A DNA stretch of 64,000 nt, from NCBI RefSeq assembly GCF_020148105.1, contig NZ_JAHLZE010000022.1:62001-126000 (forward strand), in the 5' to 3' direction. Positions within the stretch are counted from its first letter, which is position 1, and every line of letters starts with the position of its first letter. The DNA is from Methanobrevibacter sp. TMH8 (GTDB taxonomy: Archaea > Methanobacteriota > Methanobacteria > Methanobacteriales > Methanobacteriaceae). A program made the position numbers and the translations under genes. The notes under the pieces are model-generated. The model did not search any database. It worked only from the letters and a program-made list of their open reading frames with translations, and had not been told where the DNA came from. This document shows, in pieces, positions 1 to 9,788 of the stretch.

Positions 1-842
1 TAATCTGAAATAGCATCGAGAGTAGCTAAATCGTGTTCAATAACCATTACTGCTTTTCCTTCATCAGCTAGAGATCTAATTACATTAACTGCATTGAGAC
101 GTTGGCGAACATCCAACCAAGATGTTGGTTCATCAAAATAGTAAAAGTCTCCTTCTCTTACAAATGATGCGGCTATAGCTACTCTTTGAAGTTCTCCTCC
201 ACTTAAGTTAGCTATTTCTCTATTCAGGACATTTTTCAAGTCAAGTGTTTTGACTGCTTCTTCAAATTTTCCTCTTTCATCAACACCTGTTAAAAGGTCA
301 GATACATTTCCTTTAACAAATTTTGGAAGTTGATCTACCATTTGTGGTTTATGAACAACTTTTATTTTTCCTTCAGATAATTCCTTAAAATAATTTTGAA
401 GCTGTGATCCTTTAAAATAGTTAATGACTTCATCCCAATTTTCTGATTTTTCTTCCCAGTTTCCAAGGTTTGGAATCATTTCTCCAGATAAAATTCTCAT
501 AATGGTTGATTTTCCAATTCCATTTGGACCAAGAATTCCAAGAACAGATCCTTTGCTAAGCTGAGGCAAGCCAAATAATTCGAACATATTTTGTCCAAAT
601 CTATGGATTGGTTCATCAAGAGCTTCAGGAAGATTAATTACACTTATTGCATTAAATGGGCAACGATTAGTACATATTCCACACCCAGAACATAAATCTT
701 CAGAAATAAGTGGTTTTTTTGTCTTTTCATCAATAACTATTGTATCTTCTTCCATACGTACTCCAGGACAGTATTCAATACATGTATAATTACATTTTTT
801 GGGCTGGCATCGATCATGGTCTAATATGGAAATCCTACTCAA
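1..842 (-). CDS. Ribosome recycling ATPase ABCE1/RLI (N-terminal part)
   Basis: The gene runs off the left edge, so only about 280 codons of a roughly 590-residue family are visible. ABCE1 splits post-termination ribosomes together with aRF1/aPelota. The N-terminal domain carries two [4Fe-4S] clusters (CIEYCPG and [12 protein letters not shown]). The first ATPase domain then shows the Walker [10 protein letters not shown], the signature LSGGELQR, the Walker [12 protein letters not shown] and the switch histidine in VIEHDLA. The start is TTG at 842, preceded by AGGTGAT; the GTG at 850 meets a stop after three codons. The second ATPase domain must lie outside the window. Identification is secure. 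Confidence 0.95.
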   Translation of the reverse strand, partial: MSRISILDHDRCQPKKCNYTCIEYCPGVRMEEDTIVIDEKTKKPLISEDLCSGCGICTNRCPFNAISVINLPEALDEPIHRFGQNMFELFGLPQLSKGSVLGILGPNGIGKSTIMRILSGEMIPNLGNWEEKSENWDEVINYFKGSQLQNYFKELSEGKIKVVHKPQMVDQLPKFVKGNVSDLLTGVDERGKFEEAVKTLDLKNVLNREIANLSGGELQRVAIAASFVREGDFYYFDEPTSWLDVRQRLNAVNVIRSLADEGKAVMVIEHDLATLDAISD

Positions 843-1298
843 TTTATCACCTAATTAAAAATCATTATTAAAATTTGAAAAATTACAAATCTTTTTAATA
901 AAAAATAATTTCATTATTCTAATTTTATTATTTTTATTCTTATTATTTATTTAAATTTTTAAACTATTAAATTTACTAAAATTTAATATTACTTTAAAAT
1001 ATTTATTATATTATTCTTTATTATTCTATATTATCTATATTGTTTTTATACTATTAATATAATAAATATAATTTTATAGAATATTGAATTTATGAATGAT
1101 ATTTATTTTATAATATAATATTTTAAGAATATAAATAACTATAAAGTATTATAATATTATTAATATTAAATTTATTAAATATTAAATATTAAAAATTATA
1201 TAATTGTATAATAATTGTATATTAAATTGTATATTATAATAATTATAATAAAATTTGAATGTATATGATACTAATTTGAATTAATAAGGTGTAGTTTA
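843..1298. other. AT-rich divergent intergenic region
   Basis: This is nearly pure A/T between two divergent genes, so it must hold both promoters. A TATA-like stretch (GTATATGATAC, near 1260-1270) and the Shine-Dalgarno AAGGTG lie in front of the rightward gene. I see no further gene or structured RNA. Confidence 0.5.
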
Positions 1299-1640
1299 AT
1301 GAAACAAGTGATTGTAGTTCGGAATGACTTGAAAATGTCCAAAGGAAAAACAGCTGCTCAAGCTTGTCATGGATGTTTAGGTTCTTATAAAAAGGCAGAT
1401 TCTAATAAAATCAAAGAATGGGAAAGGGAAGGCGAGAAAAAAGTAATTGTTAAAGTTAATTCATTAGAAGAGTTATTTGAAATAAAAGAAATAGCTAAAA
1501 AGAATAATGTTCCTAATTATATGGTAAAAGATGCTGGAAGAACAGAGTTGCCTGGAGGAACTATAACCTGTTTGGGTATAGGTCCTGACACTGATGAGAT
1601 TATTGACAAAGTGACTCATGATTTGAAGTTACTTAGCTAA
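1299..1640 (+). CDS. pth2: Archaeal/eukaryotic-type peptidyl-tRNA hydrolase (Pth2)
   Basis: This enzyme releases peptides from peptidyl-tRNA dropped by the ribosome. At 113 residues it is the normal length of the Pth2 family. It has the family signature near the N-terminus ([13 protein letters not shown]), the central DAGRTE, and the GPD loop near the C-terminus. The start is ATG with AAGGTG about 9 nt upstream. It leads a run of same-strand genes (an mfnE-type kinase, a zinc ribbon, EF-1beta), a grouping that fits housekeeping and translation roles. Nothing is missing. Confidence 0.95.
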   Translation: MKQVIVVRNDLKMSKGKTAAQACHGCLGSYKKADSNKIKEWEREGEKKVIVKVNSLEELFEIKEIAKKNNVPNYMVKDAGRTELPGGTITCLGIGPDTDEIIDKVTHDLKLLS

Positions 1641-1694
1641 ATATTATTTTAATAGCTATTACTTACTATTTTATAAAATAGGAATGGTGTTAGT

Positions 1695-2420
1695 ATTATA
1701 GATTGGGTAGTTAAAATTGGAGGAAGTCTTTTTCCAAAAGAAGCTATAGAATTAGTCAATGCTTTAAAAAGATTAAAAGGATCAAAAAAATCAAATAATA
1801 TTAATTTTTTGATAATAATTGGAGGGGGAGAATTTGCAAATCTTATTCGTAAATATGATGGAATAACAAGATTTTCAAATCACATTACTCATGAAACAGC
1901 TATTGATTCAATGGATATTATAGCAAAACTTCTCAATGATAAGTTTGATTTTACTAAACTTGTTTATTCTATTGAAGATGCAGAAAATAGTTTAAATGAT
2001 GGTTTTATTCCTATACTAGCTTGTTCAAAAATTTTAAAGGAAAATGAAGATAATAATGAAATTCCTCATTCCTGGGATATGACTTCAGATTCTATATCTG
2101 CATATATTGCAAACTTACTAAAAGCGAAACTTTTAATAGCTACAAATGTAGATGGTATATATACCCAAAAACCAACTAAGTTTGGGGCAAAATTTATCCA
2201 TGATATTGATGCTAAAAAACTACTAACTTTTGATGAAACATCAGTTGATTTGATGCTCGCAGAGTATTTGCTTAAATTTGGGACTAATTGTTTTGTTGTA
2301 AATGGAAACTTTCCAGAGAGAGTTTTATCTCTAATTGGAGAGGATATAGGCAGCAGAATAAATAATAACGATTATAATACTGATTATAATTTTAAATACA
2401 CATTAATTAGAGGTGAATGA
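1695..2420 (+). CDS. mfnE: Amino-acid-kinase family phosphotransferase, probable MfnE (methanofuran synthesis)
   Basis: MfnE phosphorylates 5-(aminomethyl)-3-furanmethanol phosphate in methanofuran synthesis; it belongs to the amino acid kinase superfamily. The family N-terminus [11 protein letters not shown] and the glycine loop IIIGGGEF are both present, as is the nucleotide-site segment [12 protein letters not shown]. The kinase fold needs the KIGGS segment, which lies upstream of the first conventional start (TTG at 1809). In that frame a stop sits at 1674 and no ATG, GTG or TTG comes before KIGGS. The likely start is therefore ATT at 1695 (or ATA at 1698), just after GGTG at 1686, giving about 241 residues. 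The sugar-kinase-like function is inferred from the family and the methanogen context. Confidence 0.75.
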   Translation: MIDWVVKIGGSLFPKEAIELVNALKRLKGSKKSNNINFLIIIGGGEFANLIRKYDGITRFSNHITHETAIDSMDIIAKLLNDKFDFTKLVYSIEDAENSLNDGFIPILACSKILKENEDNNEIPHSWDMTSDSISAYIANLLKAKLLIATNVDGIYTQKPTKFGAKFIHDIDAKKLLTFDETSVDLMLAEYLLKFGTNCFVVNGNFPERVLSLIGEDIGSRINNNDYNTDYNFKYTLIRGE

Positions 2421-2421
2421 A

Positions 2422-2583
2422 ATGGAAAAAATAGAATGTAAATCTTGTAAGCAAGAAATACCATTAATTGATACTTATGTTCAATTCCCGTGTCCAGAAT
2501 GTGGTGAATTAATAGCAAGATGTGAAAAATGCCGTACTTTTGGCCATACTTATGTATGTGATTGTGGTTTCGAAGGACCATAA
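2422..2583 (+). CDS. Small zinc-ribbon protein (HVO_2753/DUF1610 type)
   Basis: A 53-residue protein starting one base after the kinase stop codon. Eight cysteines form four pairs (residues 6/9, 24/27, 34/37 and 46/48), consistent with two zinc sites. The segments PCPECGE and CEKCRTFGH are typical of small archaeal zinc-ribbon proteins thought to bind RNA. The Shine-Dalgarno GAGGTGA lies inside the end of the preceding gene, so the two are almost certainly translated from one mRNA. The function is not known; a link to translation is inferred from Pth2 and EF-1beta nearby. Confidence 0.85.
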   Translation: MEKIECKSCKQEIPLIDTYVQFPCPECGELIARCEKCRTFGHTYVCDCGFEGP

Positions 2584-3198
2584 TTTTTAATTTAATTTAA
2601 TATAATTTAGTATAATTTTTTAATATAAATTACATTTATAGTTTGATTTATGATTTCATTAATAATATTTCATTAATAATTATAAATTTATCAATTAATA
2701 CTATCTTTTCATGTATAATACTAATCTTATTATTATAATGAAAAATTGTCATAAAGTGTAATTATTGGCTTTATCGTGTAAAATTGATTTAAAACCTGAA
2801 TATTGTTTTAATATTGATTATTTTGGCGAAATAAACCGAAATAATTATATATATTGAAATTCAATAGTATAATACATTTATAATAGTTTATATTAATATC
2901 AATATATCTATTTAAAATGCTATAATTACCTAAAAAGTTAAGTTTTATTGATGATGAATTATATAAATAATAAAAATGAAATATATAATGAAATATAACA
3001 TAAAATATAAACGAAATGTGAAATAAAATATTAAACAATATATTTTAATAAAATATATTTAATAAAATTAATAAATTTAATATATTTAATTTATATTTAA
3101 AATATTCAAATATTAATATTTAGAATATTTAAATTATTTAATATATTAAAATATTTAAAAAATATTTAAATTAATGTTCTTTTGTGGAGGAAAAAATA
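2584..3198. other. AT-rich intergenic region upstream of EF-1beta
   Basis: No gene is visible. A good archaeal promoter-like element (CCGAAATAATTATATATA, about 2838-2856) lies far upstream of the EF-1beta start, suggesting a long leader or a small RNA. The last 150 bases contain several AATATTTAAAT-type TATA-like stretches closer to the gene. Confidence 0.35.
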
Positions 3199-3468
3199 AT
3201 GGGAGAAGTTGTTGCAACTGTTAAATTAATGCCTGAAAGTCCTGATGTTGACTTAGAACAAATGAAAATTGATGCTCAAAATGCTGTTACTGAAGATGCT
3301 GAATTGCACAAAATTGACGAAGAACCAATTGCTTTTGGTTTAGTAGCTTTAAATGTTATGTTCATTGTCGATGATGGTGAAGGTGGAACTGAAATAGTAG
3401 AAGAAAAATTAGCTAAAATCCCTAATGTTACCAGTGTAGAAGTTATGGATGTTAGAAGATTAATGTAA
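3199..3468 (+). CDS. ef1b: Translation elongation factor 1-beta
   Basis: The nucleotide-exchange factor for EF-1alpha (archaeal form, equivalent to the eukaryotic EF-1B guanine-exchange domain). It is 89 residues, the normal archaeal length. It opens MGEVVATVKLMPESPDVDLE and ends with the conserved segment SVEVMDVRR. The ATG at 3199 is chosen over the upstream GTG at 3184 because GGAGG (3186-3190) then sits at the right distance and would otherwise be inside the gene. The protein is highly acidic, as expected. Confidence 0.95.
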   Translation: MGEVVATVKLMPESPDVDLEQMKIDAQNAVTEDAELHKIDEEPIAFGLVALNVMFIVDDGEGGTEIVEEKLAKIPNVTSVEVMDVRRLM

Positions 3469-3695
3469 TTTCTATTTTTACATTAATTCATTATTTTTAT
3501 TTTAAAACAAATTTTAACAAATTTTATTTAGTTAATTTTTATATTTTTTTACATACTTTAGATTATTGAGAATATTTTTAGATTATTGAGATTATTATTT
3601 TAATATCATTTATATAATCTCTATAGTTTATATAATCTATATAGTCTATATAATCTATTTATTTTAAAACAAGTAATTTTTGCGAGGGAGATAAG

Positions 3696-4943
3696 ATGTT
3701 TGATCTTATTTTTGCTTGCTTTTTAGGTATTTTATGTGGTGCAATTACTGGAATGATTCCAGGAATTCATGTTAACACAGCAGGAGCTATAATTTTTGCT
3801 TCATCAGCATTTTTACTAGGGGTTTTTTCCCCTGAATTTTTGTGCATTTTTATGGTAGCTATGTCTATTGCCCATGCTCTCATTGAATTTGTGCCTTCTA
3901 TGCTTCTTGGAGTTCCTGAAGAAGGTACAGCTATGTCAATTCTGCCAGGTCATAGAATGGTTCTTGAAGGTAGGTCAAAAGAAGCTATTAGGATAGTTTC
4001 TCTTGGAGGATTTGGAGCTATATTAGTTATTATTTTAATGCTTCCTATTTTTGCTATTGTGTTACCAACTACTCAAGAAATTATAAAACCATATACTTTT
4101 ATAATACTTCTTGTAGTTTCAATATATCTTTTATGGAAAATAACAAATGGTAAAAAAGCATTTATGTGGTCTTCTGTTTTGTTTATTTTCTCAGGATTGT
4201 TGGGTTGGACAATGTTTCAAACACCAATTTCTTCTGGAATTTCTATGATGTGTATATTTTCAGGATTATTTGGGATAAGTACAATTTTGTATAGCTTAAA
4301 TGAAAGCTCATTCATACCTCACCAAAATAAGTTTTATGATCTTGAGCTAAATAGCAATATGTTACGAGGAATCTTTGCAGGAGGAGTGGCGGGAGCTATA
4401 CTAGGATTTTTACCTGGATTTGGACCAGCTCAAGGAAGTATAATAGCCCAAGCAGCAGCTGGTGGTGATGGTGAAGATGCTACTGAGAATTTCTTAACAG
4501 CTATTAGTGGTTTAAACACCTCTGATACTTTATTTTCTCTTATTTGTATTTATTTAATTGGAAATCCTAGAAGTGGAATAGCTGTCTATATGAATTATTT
4601 AATACCTACGTTCACTGTTCCACATTTAATGGTATTCAGTTTTGCAGCACTTGTAGCTGTATCAATTTCATTTATTCTTTGTTTGAAATTAGGAGACAGT
4701 TTTTCCAAGTTGATGCAGAATATAGATTATAAAAAACTATCTATTTCAGTTATAATTTTAATGATTGTTATTCTGTATATATTTGCAATAATTTATAATG
4801 CACCTATTGCTTATATAACACTTGCCCTTATTACTTCAACAGCTATGGGGTTACTTCCACATTATTTGGGAGTTGGTAAGTCTCATTTAATGGGAGTTTT
4901 GATTATTCCGGCAATGGTTGTATATTTTAACATGTTTTTTTAA
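3696..4943 (+). CDS. TctA/DUF112-type membrane transporter
   Basis: A 415-residue polytopic membrane protein with about ten hydrophobic segments. The N-terminal GAITGMIPGIHVN and the internal copy GAILGFLPGFGPAQ are the two glycine/proline-rich half-repeats that mark the TctA (tripartite tricarboxylate transporter large subunit) superfamily. Archaeal members usually occur without the periplasmic binding protein, and none is seen here, so the substrate cannot be assigned. The start ATG follows GAGGGAGAT. The gene stands alone between AT-rich spacers. Confidence 0.8.
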   Translation: MFDLIFACFLGILCGAITGMIPGIHVNTAGAIIFASSAFLLGVFSPEFLCIFMVAMSIAHALIEFVPSMLLGVPEEGTAMSILPGHRMVLEGRSKEAIRIVSLGGFGAILVIILMLPIFAIVLPTTQEIIKPYTFIILLVVSIYLLWKITNGKKAFMWSSVLFIFSGLLGWTMFQTPISSGISMMCIFSGLFGISTILYSLNESSFIPHQNKFYDLELNSNMLRGIFAGGVAGAILGFLPGFGPAQGSIIAQAAAGGDGEDATENFLTAISGLNTSDTLFSLICIYLIGNPRSGIAVYMNYLIPTFTVPHLMVFSFAALVAVSISFILCLKLGDSFSKLMQNIDYKKLSISVIILMIVILYIFAIIYNAPIAYITLALITSTAMGLLPHYLGVGKSHLMGVLIIPAMVVYFNMFF

Positions 4944-5320
4944 CTATCATCTGAATGTTCTAGCTATTTAGTATTTCTTTAGTAGCTATTGGTAGTTATT
5001 AAGTAGTTATTAGTAACTATAATCTTTTAAGAAGTTATTATAGTTAATAGCTATTTTCACTTCTTTTCCTTCATAATAGCTATTTTTACTTTTTTTCCAC
5101 ATTTGTGGATATATTCATGATATAAATATGTATCGAAAAAAGTTTTTATATTTTGAAGAACATATTATAGAGGTATATAATAAATGTAAATATTAAATAT
5201 TTACTAGTTGTCTGGATTCATTTTTATTAATTGATTAAATTTTTGATTCTAAAATTAATAATTGATTTAATATAAATTTAATGGATATTCTAGTAACAAA
5301 AATTTGAAGGAAGGATATGA
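4944..5320. other. Intergenic region with repeated TAGCTATT motifs
   Basis: The first 150 bases are a patchwork of TAGCTATT/TAGTTATT words, including two ATAGCTAT octamers. A promoter-like element (CGAAAAAAGTTTTTATAT, about 5134-5151) probably drives the following operon. No gene is visible. Confidence 0.4.
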
Positions 5321-5749
5321 ATGGTAGACGAAAATCCAATTAGAACAACAGTAGATGAGTTAAAAAAACTTTTAAATGTTAAAGATTTTATTGGAGACCC
5401 TATTGTAACTGATGATAAAATATTAATTCCCTTTTTGAAATGGGGATTAGGCTTTGGAGCAGGTAAAGGAAATGGCCCTGAAGATACAGGGGGATTTGGC
5501 TCTGGAGCTGCTGCAGGAATAGAACCTATATCTATTGTTGTAATAGATAAAAAAACTGAAGGCATGGAAGGAGTTAGAGTACTTAACTTATCTAATGGAA
5601 CAGAAACTAGCAAAGCAATCTCAGAACTAGGTGTAGTTGTATCTGACTTAATAAAAGAGTTAGCTGCTAATCATAAGGGTCATATGGGTGGCTTTAAAGG
5701 TTCTAAAGATTCTAAAAATGAAAAATCAAATGTAAATGATGCTGAATAA
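5321..5749 (+). CDS. GerW/YtfJ family protein
   Basis: A 142-residue soluble protein of the family that includes Bacillus spore protein YtfJ (GerW). Family features are the KILIPFLKWGLGFGAG strand-loop, the GGFGSGAAAGIEPISIVVI core and an N-terminal helix (TTVDELKKLLNVKDFIGDPI). The C-terminal 20 residues are a charged tail. Methanogens do not sporulate, so the spore label describes ancestry and not function. The next gene is DUF2953 (YtfI-like), the same neighbour as in spore formers, so the two probably act together. The start ATG follows GAAGGAAGGAT. Confidence 0.85.
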   Translation: MVDENPIRTTVDELKKLLNVKDFIGDPIVTDDKILIPFLKWGLGFGAGKGNGPEDTGGFGSGAAAGIEPISIVVIDKKTEGMEGVRVLNLSNGTETSKAISELGVVVSDLIKELAANHKGHMGGFKGSKDSKNEKSNVNDAE

Positions 5750-5894
5750 TTGAAAATATCTAATTTTCTTAGCTTATTTTTTTATTTTTTATAAGCTTAT
5801 TTCAGCTAAATTATTTATTTTTTGTAATTTGAATATTTTATTTATTCATTTTTTATAATCTCATTACATAAATTTCTAGATTCAAGGGGATATC

Positions 5895-6551
5895 TTGGAT
5901 ATTTTATATTTAATTCTTGAGATAATAGCTATAATAATTATCTTGATAATTATATTGTTATTTGTTTTTCTATATTTTGGAATAAAAGTTAATATTAAAT
6001 TAAATAAACACGATGATGATTTTAAAGGAATTATTGAAGTTAGATGGACTTTCATTAAGATTTTTTCTAAAAATTTAAATGACAAAGATAAAGATACTAA
6101 AAATAAAGACAAAAAAGATAAAAAAGATAAGAAAGATAAGGATAATAAGAAAAATAAAAATAATAAAAGTAATATGGATATATTGAAAGAATTTAGATCT
6201 ATTTTTCCTTTATTTAAAGATAATTTTGATGATATTTTCTCATTTATCATTGTTTGTATTAATTCAATTTCTATAGAGAAATTCAATACTTCTCTAAAAC
6301 TGGGATTTTCAAGTCCAGTTGATACTGTTAAAGTAGTAAGTTATATCTGGATTTTTTCAAATATTCCTAATTGTTCAAAAAATTTTTATTTATCTGCTGA
6401 ACCTGTTTTTGTTAAAGAAACTATTGATGTTAACAGTGAAATAATTCTTAAGATGAATCTATTGAGACCTTTTATAAAATTATTAAATCTTTTAACTAAA
6501 AGAAGTATGATTAAGTTGATTTGGAATTTAAGGAAGTTAAAAAATGCTTGA
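5895..6551 (+). CDS. DUF2953 family membrane-anchored protein (YtfI-like)
   Basis: A 218-residue protein with one N-terminal membrane helix (residues 4-28), a beta-type segment (VNIKLNKHDDDFKGIIEVRW), a linker of about 35 residues made almost only of K, D and N (residues 58-93), and a C-terminal part with the LKLGFSSPVDTVKV segment of DUF2953. The family pairs with ytfJ in Bacillus and Clostridium. The start is TTG at 5895, after AAGGGGAT. The low-complexity linker is longer than I would expect. The molecular function is unknown. Confidence 0.7.
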   Translation: MDILYLILEIIAIIIILIIILLFVFLYFGIKVNIKLNKHDDDFKGIIEVRWTFIKIFSKNLNDKDKDTKNKDKKDKKDKKDKDNKKNKNNKSNMDILKEFRSIFPLFKDNFDDIFSFIIVCINSISIEKFNTSLKLGFSSPVDTVKVVSYIWIFSNIPNCSKNFYLSAEPVFVKETIDVNSEIILKMNLLRPFIKLLNLLTKRSMIKLIWNLRKLKNA

Positions 6552-6846
6552 AAAAGATATCAATGATTTATTAAATGCTAAACTTCATAATGAAAGTTTT
6601 TTCACTGAAACCATTGATTTAGGAAATTACAAGATATATCCTTTTTATGAATTATCTTTAATATCAAATTCTGAAAATATGGGGCATTGTTCAATTAGTC
6701 CTATAGCTATAATTATTTGTATGATAATAAATAATCAAATTACTGATTATTATTTGCATTATTTCGATGAATCCCATAATAATGAAACATCCACAAAAGA
6801 TATACTAAATAAATTCTATAATGAAACAGAAATGGAAATTAAATAA
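6544..6846 (+). CDS. Short YtfJ-like protein, degenerate
   Basis: A 100-residue protein whose ATG lies 8 bases before the end of the DUF2953 gene, so translation is probably coupled. The middle (YKIYPFYELSLISNSENMGH then SISPIAIIICMI) lines up with the YtfJ core (KILIPFLKWGLGFGAG then GIEPISIVVI), but most glycines are lost. I infer a diverged YtfJ paralogue, perhaps partnering the full-length copy two genes upstream. Its last bases fall in a 48-bp tandem duplication shared with the convergent gene. The homology is suggestive only. Confidence 0.5.
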   Translation: MLEKDINDLLNAKLHNESFFTETIDLGNYKIYPFYELSLISNSENMGHCSISPIAIIICMIINNQITDYYLHYFDESHNNETSTKDILNKFYNETEMEIK

Positions 6847-6926
6847 TAAAAACATCTTTAGCTATTGATTTAGCTATTAATGGAAATTAAATAATAAAAA
6901 CATCTTTAGCTATTGATTTAGCTATT
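6831..6926. repeat. Perfect 48-bp tandem duplication
   Basis: Two identical 48-base units (6831-6878 and 6879-6926). The first unit contains the end of the rightward gene and the second contains the end of the leftward methyltransferase gene. If reduced to one copy, the two convergent genes would overlap by 8 bases and both proteins would keep their present ends. Confidence 0.95.
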
Positions 6927-8083
6927 TTTTTAAAATTGTTAGAATTTGCTTCTGGAAAACAATCTAATATACAAATATCAAACTTTTTGCTTTCATCTTT
7001 ATTTTCATCTATATTTTCTGCTTTTTTAGATAATATTTTACTTAATTCTTCAAAAGGCAAATTATATAATTCAAAATTAGTTCCATAAGATATTTTATCA
7101 GTATTTCCATAAGATTCTTCTATTCTTGGTATTTTTATTTTTTTTAATTCTTTTAACTTTTCTATTTCTTCTAGTTTTTCTGATTCTTTTAATTCTTGTA
7201 ATTTTTCTAATCCTTTATTCTGTTTAAATCCATTTAATTCAAGATTAATAGAAGTTATTATGGTAGCTGGAGTCCAAATATCATTAAAAACTACTTTTTT
7301 AACACCTAATTTTAATAAAAATATTCCAAGAGTGCCATTACCGCAAGTTCCATCTAAAACATTTAAATTCATAGTTTCTTCTTTAGATAAATGTTTTGCT
7401 TCAAGATATTCCCATAATCTAGCTATTTTATTTTCCATGGATGGAGGAAATTCTAAATAGCTTAAATGTTGGATTTTATTTATAACTATTTCTCCAGCTG
7501 GGCTTTTAACAATATCGCATCGAATATCACTACCTGTTAATAATTCATAAGAAATAGCTTCGTAATCTGTATCTATAATTCCAACAGTATCCTTTGGATC
7601 TCCTTTAATAACTCCCTTGACTTCACTAACTTCATCTATTATCCTATTAGCTATTTTTTTTGTTAAGGTTGGATAAAGAATTATTAAAGAATTTTTTTCA
7701 ATAAAAGGTTCATTTTTATTACTATACATCGTTGTTAAAAGAGGAATTGGTCCATTTCTCAGATTAAATCGTCTAAATTCAATATCTTCTTCTTTCATTA
7801 TTTTTAAAATTTGAGCCATCGAAATATCAATATGTCTTTTTCCACAAGAGCATCTACCAAAATCATCATCTAATTTTTCTAAATCTAGTTGTTCATCTAG
7901 TGGTTTAAATTTTTTTATTTCAATATAACTTTCTTTTTTACAATTAATGCATTCATTTTTATTTTTTAAAGTTTTTGAAATATTTTCTAGATTCATTAGT
8001 TCATCTAAATTGATTTCATAATTTTCACTTATTTTAGTGAATTTACCTAAATCATATTTATTTGATGATTCTGATTTTTTCAT
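6887..8083 (-). CDS. SAM-dependent methyltransferase, unknown substrate
   Basis: A 398-residue protein. Residues 45-85 hold a CxxC pair and a CSCGKRH segment, which could bind zinc. The middle (LIILYPTLTKKIANRIIDEV, then KSPAGEIVINKIQHL) resembles the N-terminal part of archaeal methyltransferase-like proteins. The class I SAM-binding motif is LNVLDGTCGNGTLGIFLLKLG near residue 245, followed by the acidic VVFNDIW. A K/E-rich insertion (LEKLQELKESEKLEE) interrupts the Rossmann domain, and the catalytic-type motif near the end is ICILDCFPE. I do not recognise the substrate; an RNA or protein target is possible. Confidence 0.7.
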   Translation of the reverse strand: MKKSESSNKYDLGKFTKISENYEINLDELMNLENISKTLKNKNECINCKKESYIEIKKFKPLDEQLDLEKLDDDFGRCSCGKRHIDISMAQILKIMKEEDIEFRRFNLRNGPIPLLTTMYSNKNEPFIEKNSLIILYPTLTKKIANRIIDEVSEVKGVIKGDPKDTVGIIDTDYEAISYELLTGSDIRCDIVKSPAGEIVINKIQHLSYLEFPPSMENKIARLWEYLEAKHLSKEETMNLNVLDGTCGNGTLGIFLLKLGVKKVVFNDIWTPATIITSINLELNGFKQNKGLEKLQELKESEKLEEIEKLKELKKIKIPRIEESYGNTDKISYGTNFELYNLPFEELSKILSKKAENIDENKDESKKFDICILDCFPEANSNNFKKIAKSIAKDVFII

Positions 8084-8341
8084 ATTATTGAATTTGTTTT
8101 CGATATCTTTATATTTTACTTTTGATATAATATTATTAAAATATTAATAAATTATATTATTATAATATTAATGAGAACAATTTTTAAGTGTAGATACAAT
8201 TTTTCAATTAAATATAAAAATTGTCTTTAAGTTGAAAAATATTGAATATAATAAGAATATGGGATAATTTCAATTAAAATATTAGATAATTGGGGTTGAA
8301 ACAGAAAAACAGAGATTAAAAGACATTATGTGGTGGAATAT

Positions 8342-9772
8342 ATGGAAATTATTCCAAAGTATGAATTATCAAAAACAAATTTTTCAGATGAAGAAAAAAA
8401 TTTATTAGAGGATTTAAGAAATAATTTAGTTGATTTAGCTATTTCTTCAGGAGAAAATTTTCATATAAATGAAAATGCATTATTAGATGATATCAAAGAA
8501 TTTCTTAAACTAAGATTTTTTAATGAAGATTTTAATGATAATCATTCTTATAAAAATTCTCAGGATAATATTGATAAATTAGCTAATAAGCTATTTGAAG
8601 AGATTATTGGATATGGAGAAATTGATCCTTTAATAAAAGATGATTTTCTTGAAGAAATAATGGTAATCGGAACAAATAAACCTGTTTTTGTTTATCATAG
8701 AGAATATGGTATGATGGAATCTAATCTGATTTTTGAAAGTGATGAAGAAATTATTTCTATCATTGATTCTATTGCAAGAAAAATAAATAGGAGAATAGAT
8801 CAAGAATCTCCAATATTAGATGCAAGACTGGGAGATGGATCTAGAGTGAATGCTACTATTCCTCCAGTTTCTGCTGATGGTCCTTCAATAACAATAAGAA
8901 AATTTAAAAAAGATCCTCTAACTATTATAGATCTTATTAGGGAAAACACAATCAATTCTGATTTAGGTGCTTTTTTATGGCTATGTGTTGATGGTTTGGG
9001 AATTAGACCTGCAAATGCAATTATATCTGGTGGAACAAGTTCTGGAAAAACAACTACTCTGAATGCATTAGCTGCTTTTATAAATCCTCGTGAAAGAATT
9101 ATTACTATTGAAGATACTCTTGAACTTCAAATACCTCATGATCATATTGTTAGAATGGAAACAAAACCTCCCAACATTGAAAATAAAGGGGAACTAACCA
9201 TGGATGATCTTGTGAAAAATTCACTAAGGCAACGGCCTGATAGAGTTATAGTTGGAGAAGTCAGAGGAAAAGAAGCTATAACTCTTTTTACAGCTCTTAA
9301 TACAGGACATTCTGGTTTTGGAACTCTTCACTCAAATAGCTCCCGTGAAACTATAACTCGTTTAACCAACCCTCCAATGAATGTTCCAAAAATTATGATT
9401 CCAGCTATTGATTTTATTATTATGCAAAATAGAATTTATCGCTCTGATGGAGTATCTGTTCGTCGTGTTAGTGAGGTTGCTGAAGTAGTAGGTATGGAAG
9501 AAGGAACAATTCAACTAAATAAGATTTTTCAATGGAATGGTAAAAATGATGAAATTGAAAATGTTTCTATTTCAAGTAATACTTTACAATCTCTTGCTGA
9601 TATTAAAGGAGTAAAAATTAGTGAACTTCATGGTGAAGTTAATAGAAGAAAATCAGTCTTAGATTTTTTAGCTAAAAACAATATCAGGAGTACAAATGGT
9701 TTTGCTAATGTCATTGAAAATTATTATTTAGATCCAAACACAGTTTTAGATAGTATATCTGATTTTGGTTAG
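8342..9772 (+). CDS. Type II/IV secretion or pilus assembly ATPase (TadA/GspE family)
   Basis: A hexameric ATPase that powers assembly of type IV pilus-like structures. It shows, in order, the Walker [11 protein letters not shown] near residue 228, the Asp box TIEDTLELQ, the Walker B-type segment [13 protein letters not shown] and the His box [14 protein letters not shown]. The ATG at 8342 is preferred over the GTG at 8330 because GGTGGA (8332-8337) then acts as its Shine-Dalgarno; this gives 476 residues. The membrane partner (TadC-like) normally follows directly, but here it comes 1.3 kb later, beyond a DUF1016 gene. No pilin gene is seen in the window. Confidence 0.9.
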   Translation: MEIIPKYELSKTNFSDEEKNLLEDLRNNLVDLAISSGENFHINENALLDDIKEFLKLRFFNEDFNDNHSYKNSQDNIDKLANKLFEEIIGYGEIDPLIKDDFLEEIMVIGTNKPVFVYHREYGMMESNLIFESDEEIISIIDSIARKINRRIDQESPILDARLGDGSRVNATIPPVSADGPSITIRKFKKDPLTIIDLIRENTINSDLGAFLWLCVDGLGIRPANAIISGGTSSGKTTTLNALAAFINPRERIITIEDTLELQIPHDHIVRMETKPPNIENKGELTMDDLVKNSLRQRPDRVIVGEVRGKEAITLFTALNTGHSGFGTLHSNSSRETITRLTNPPMNVPKIMIPAIDFIIMQNRIYRSDGVSVRRVSEVAEVVGMEEGTIQLNKIFQWNGKNDEIENVSISSNTLQSLADIKGVKISELHGEVNRRKSVLDFLAKNNIRSTNGFANVIENYYLDPNTVLDSISDFG

Positions 9773-9788
9773 CTATGTGTTATAGTCT

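Noticed and set aside
2808-3038. 76-codon minus-strand reading frame
   Set aside because: It is made of F/Y/I/N codons from AT-rich DNA and has no Shine-Dalgarno or domain.
5290-5613. 107-codon reading frame opposite the ytfJ-like gene
   Set aside because: Antisense shadow of a conserved protein; its proline/serine content mirrors the glycine-rich strand.
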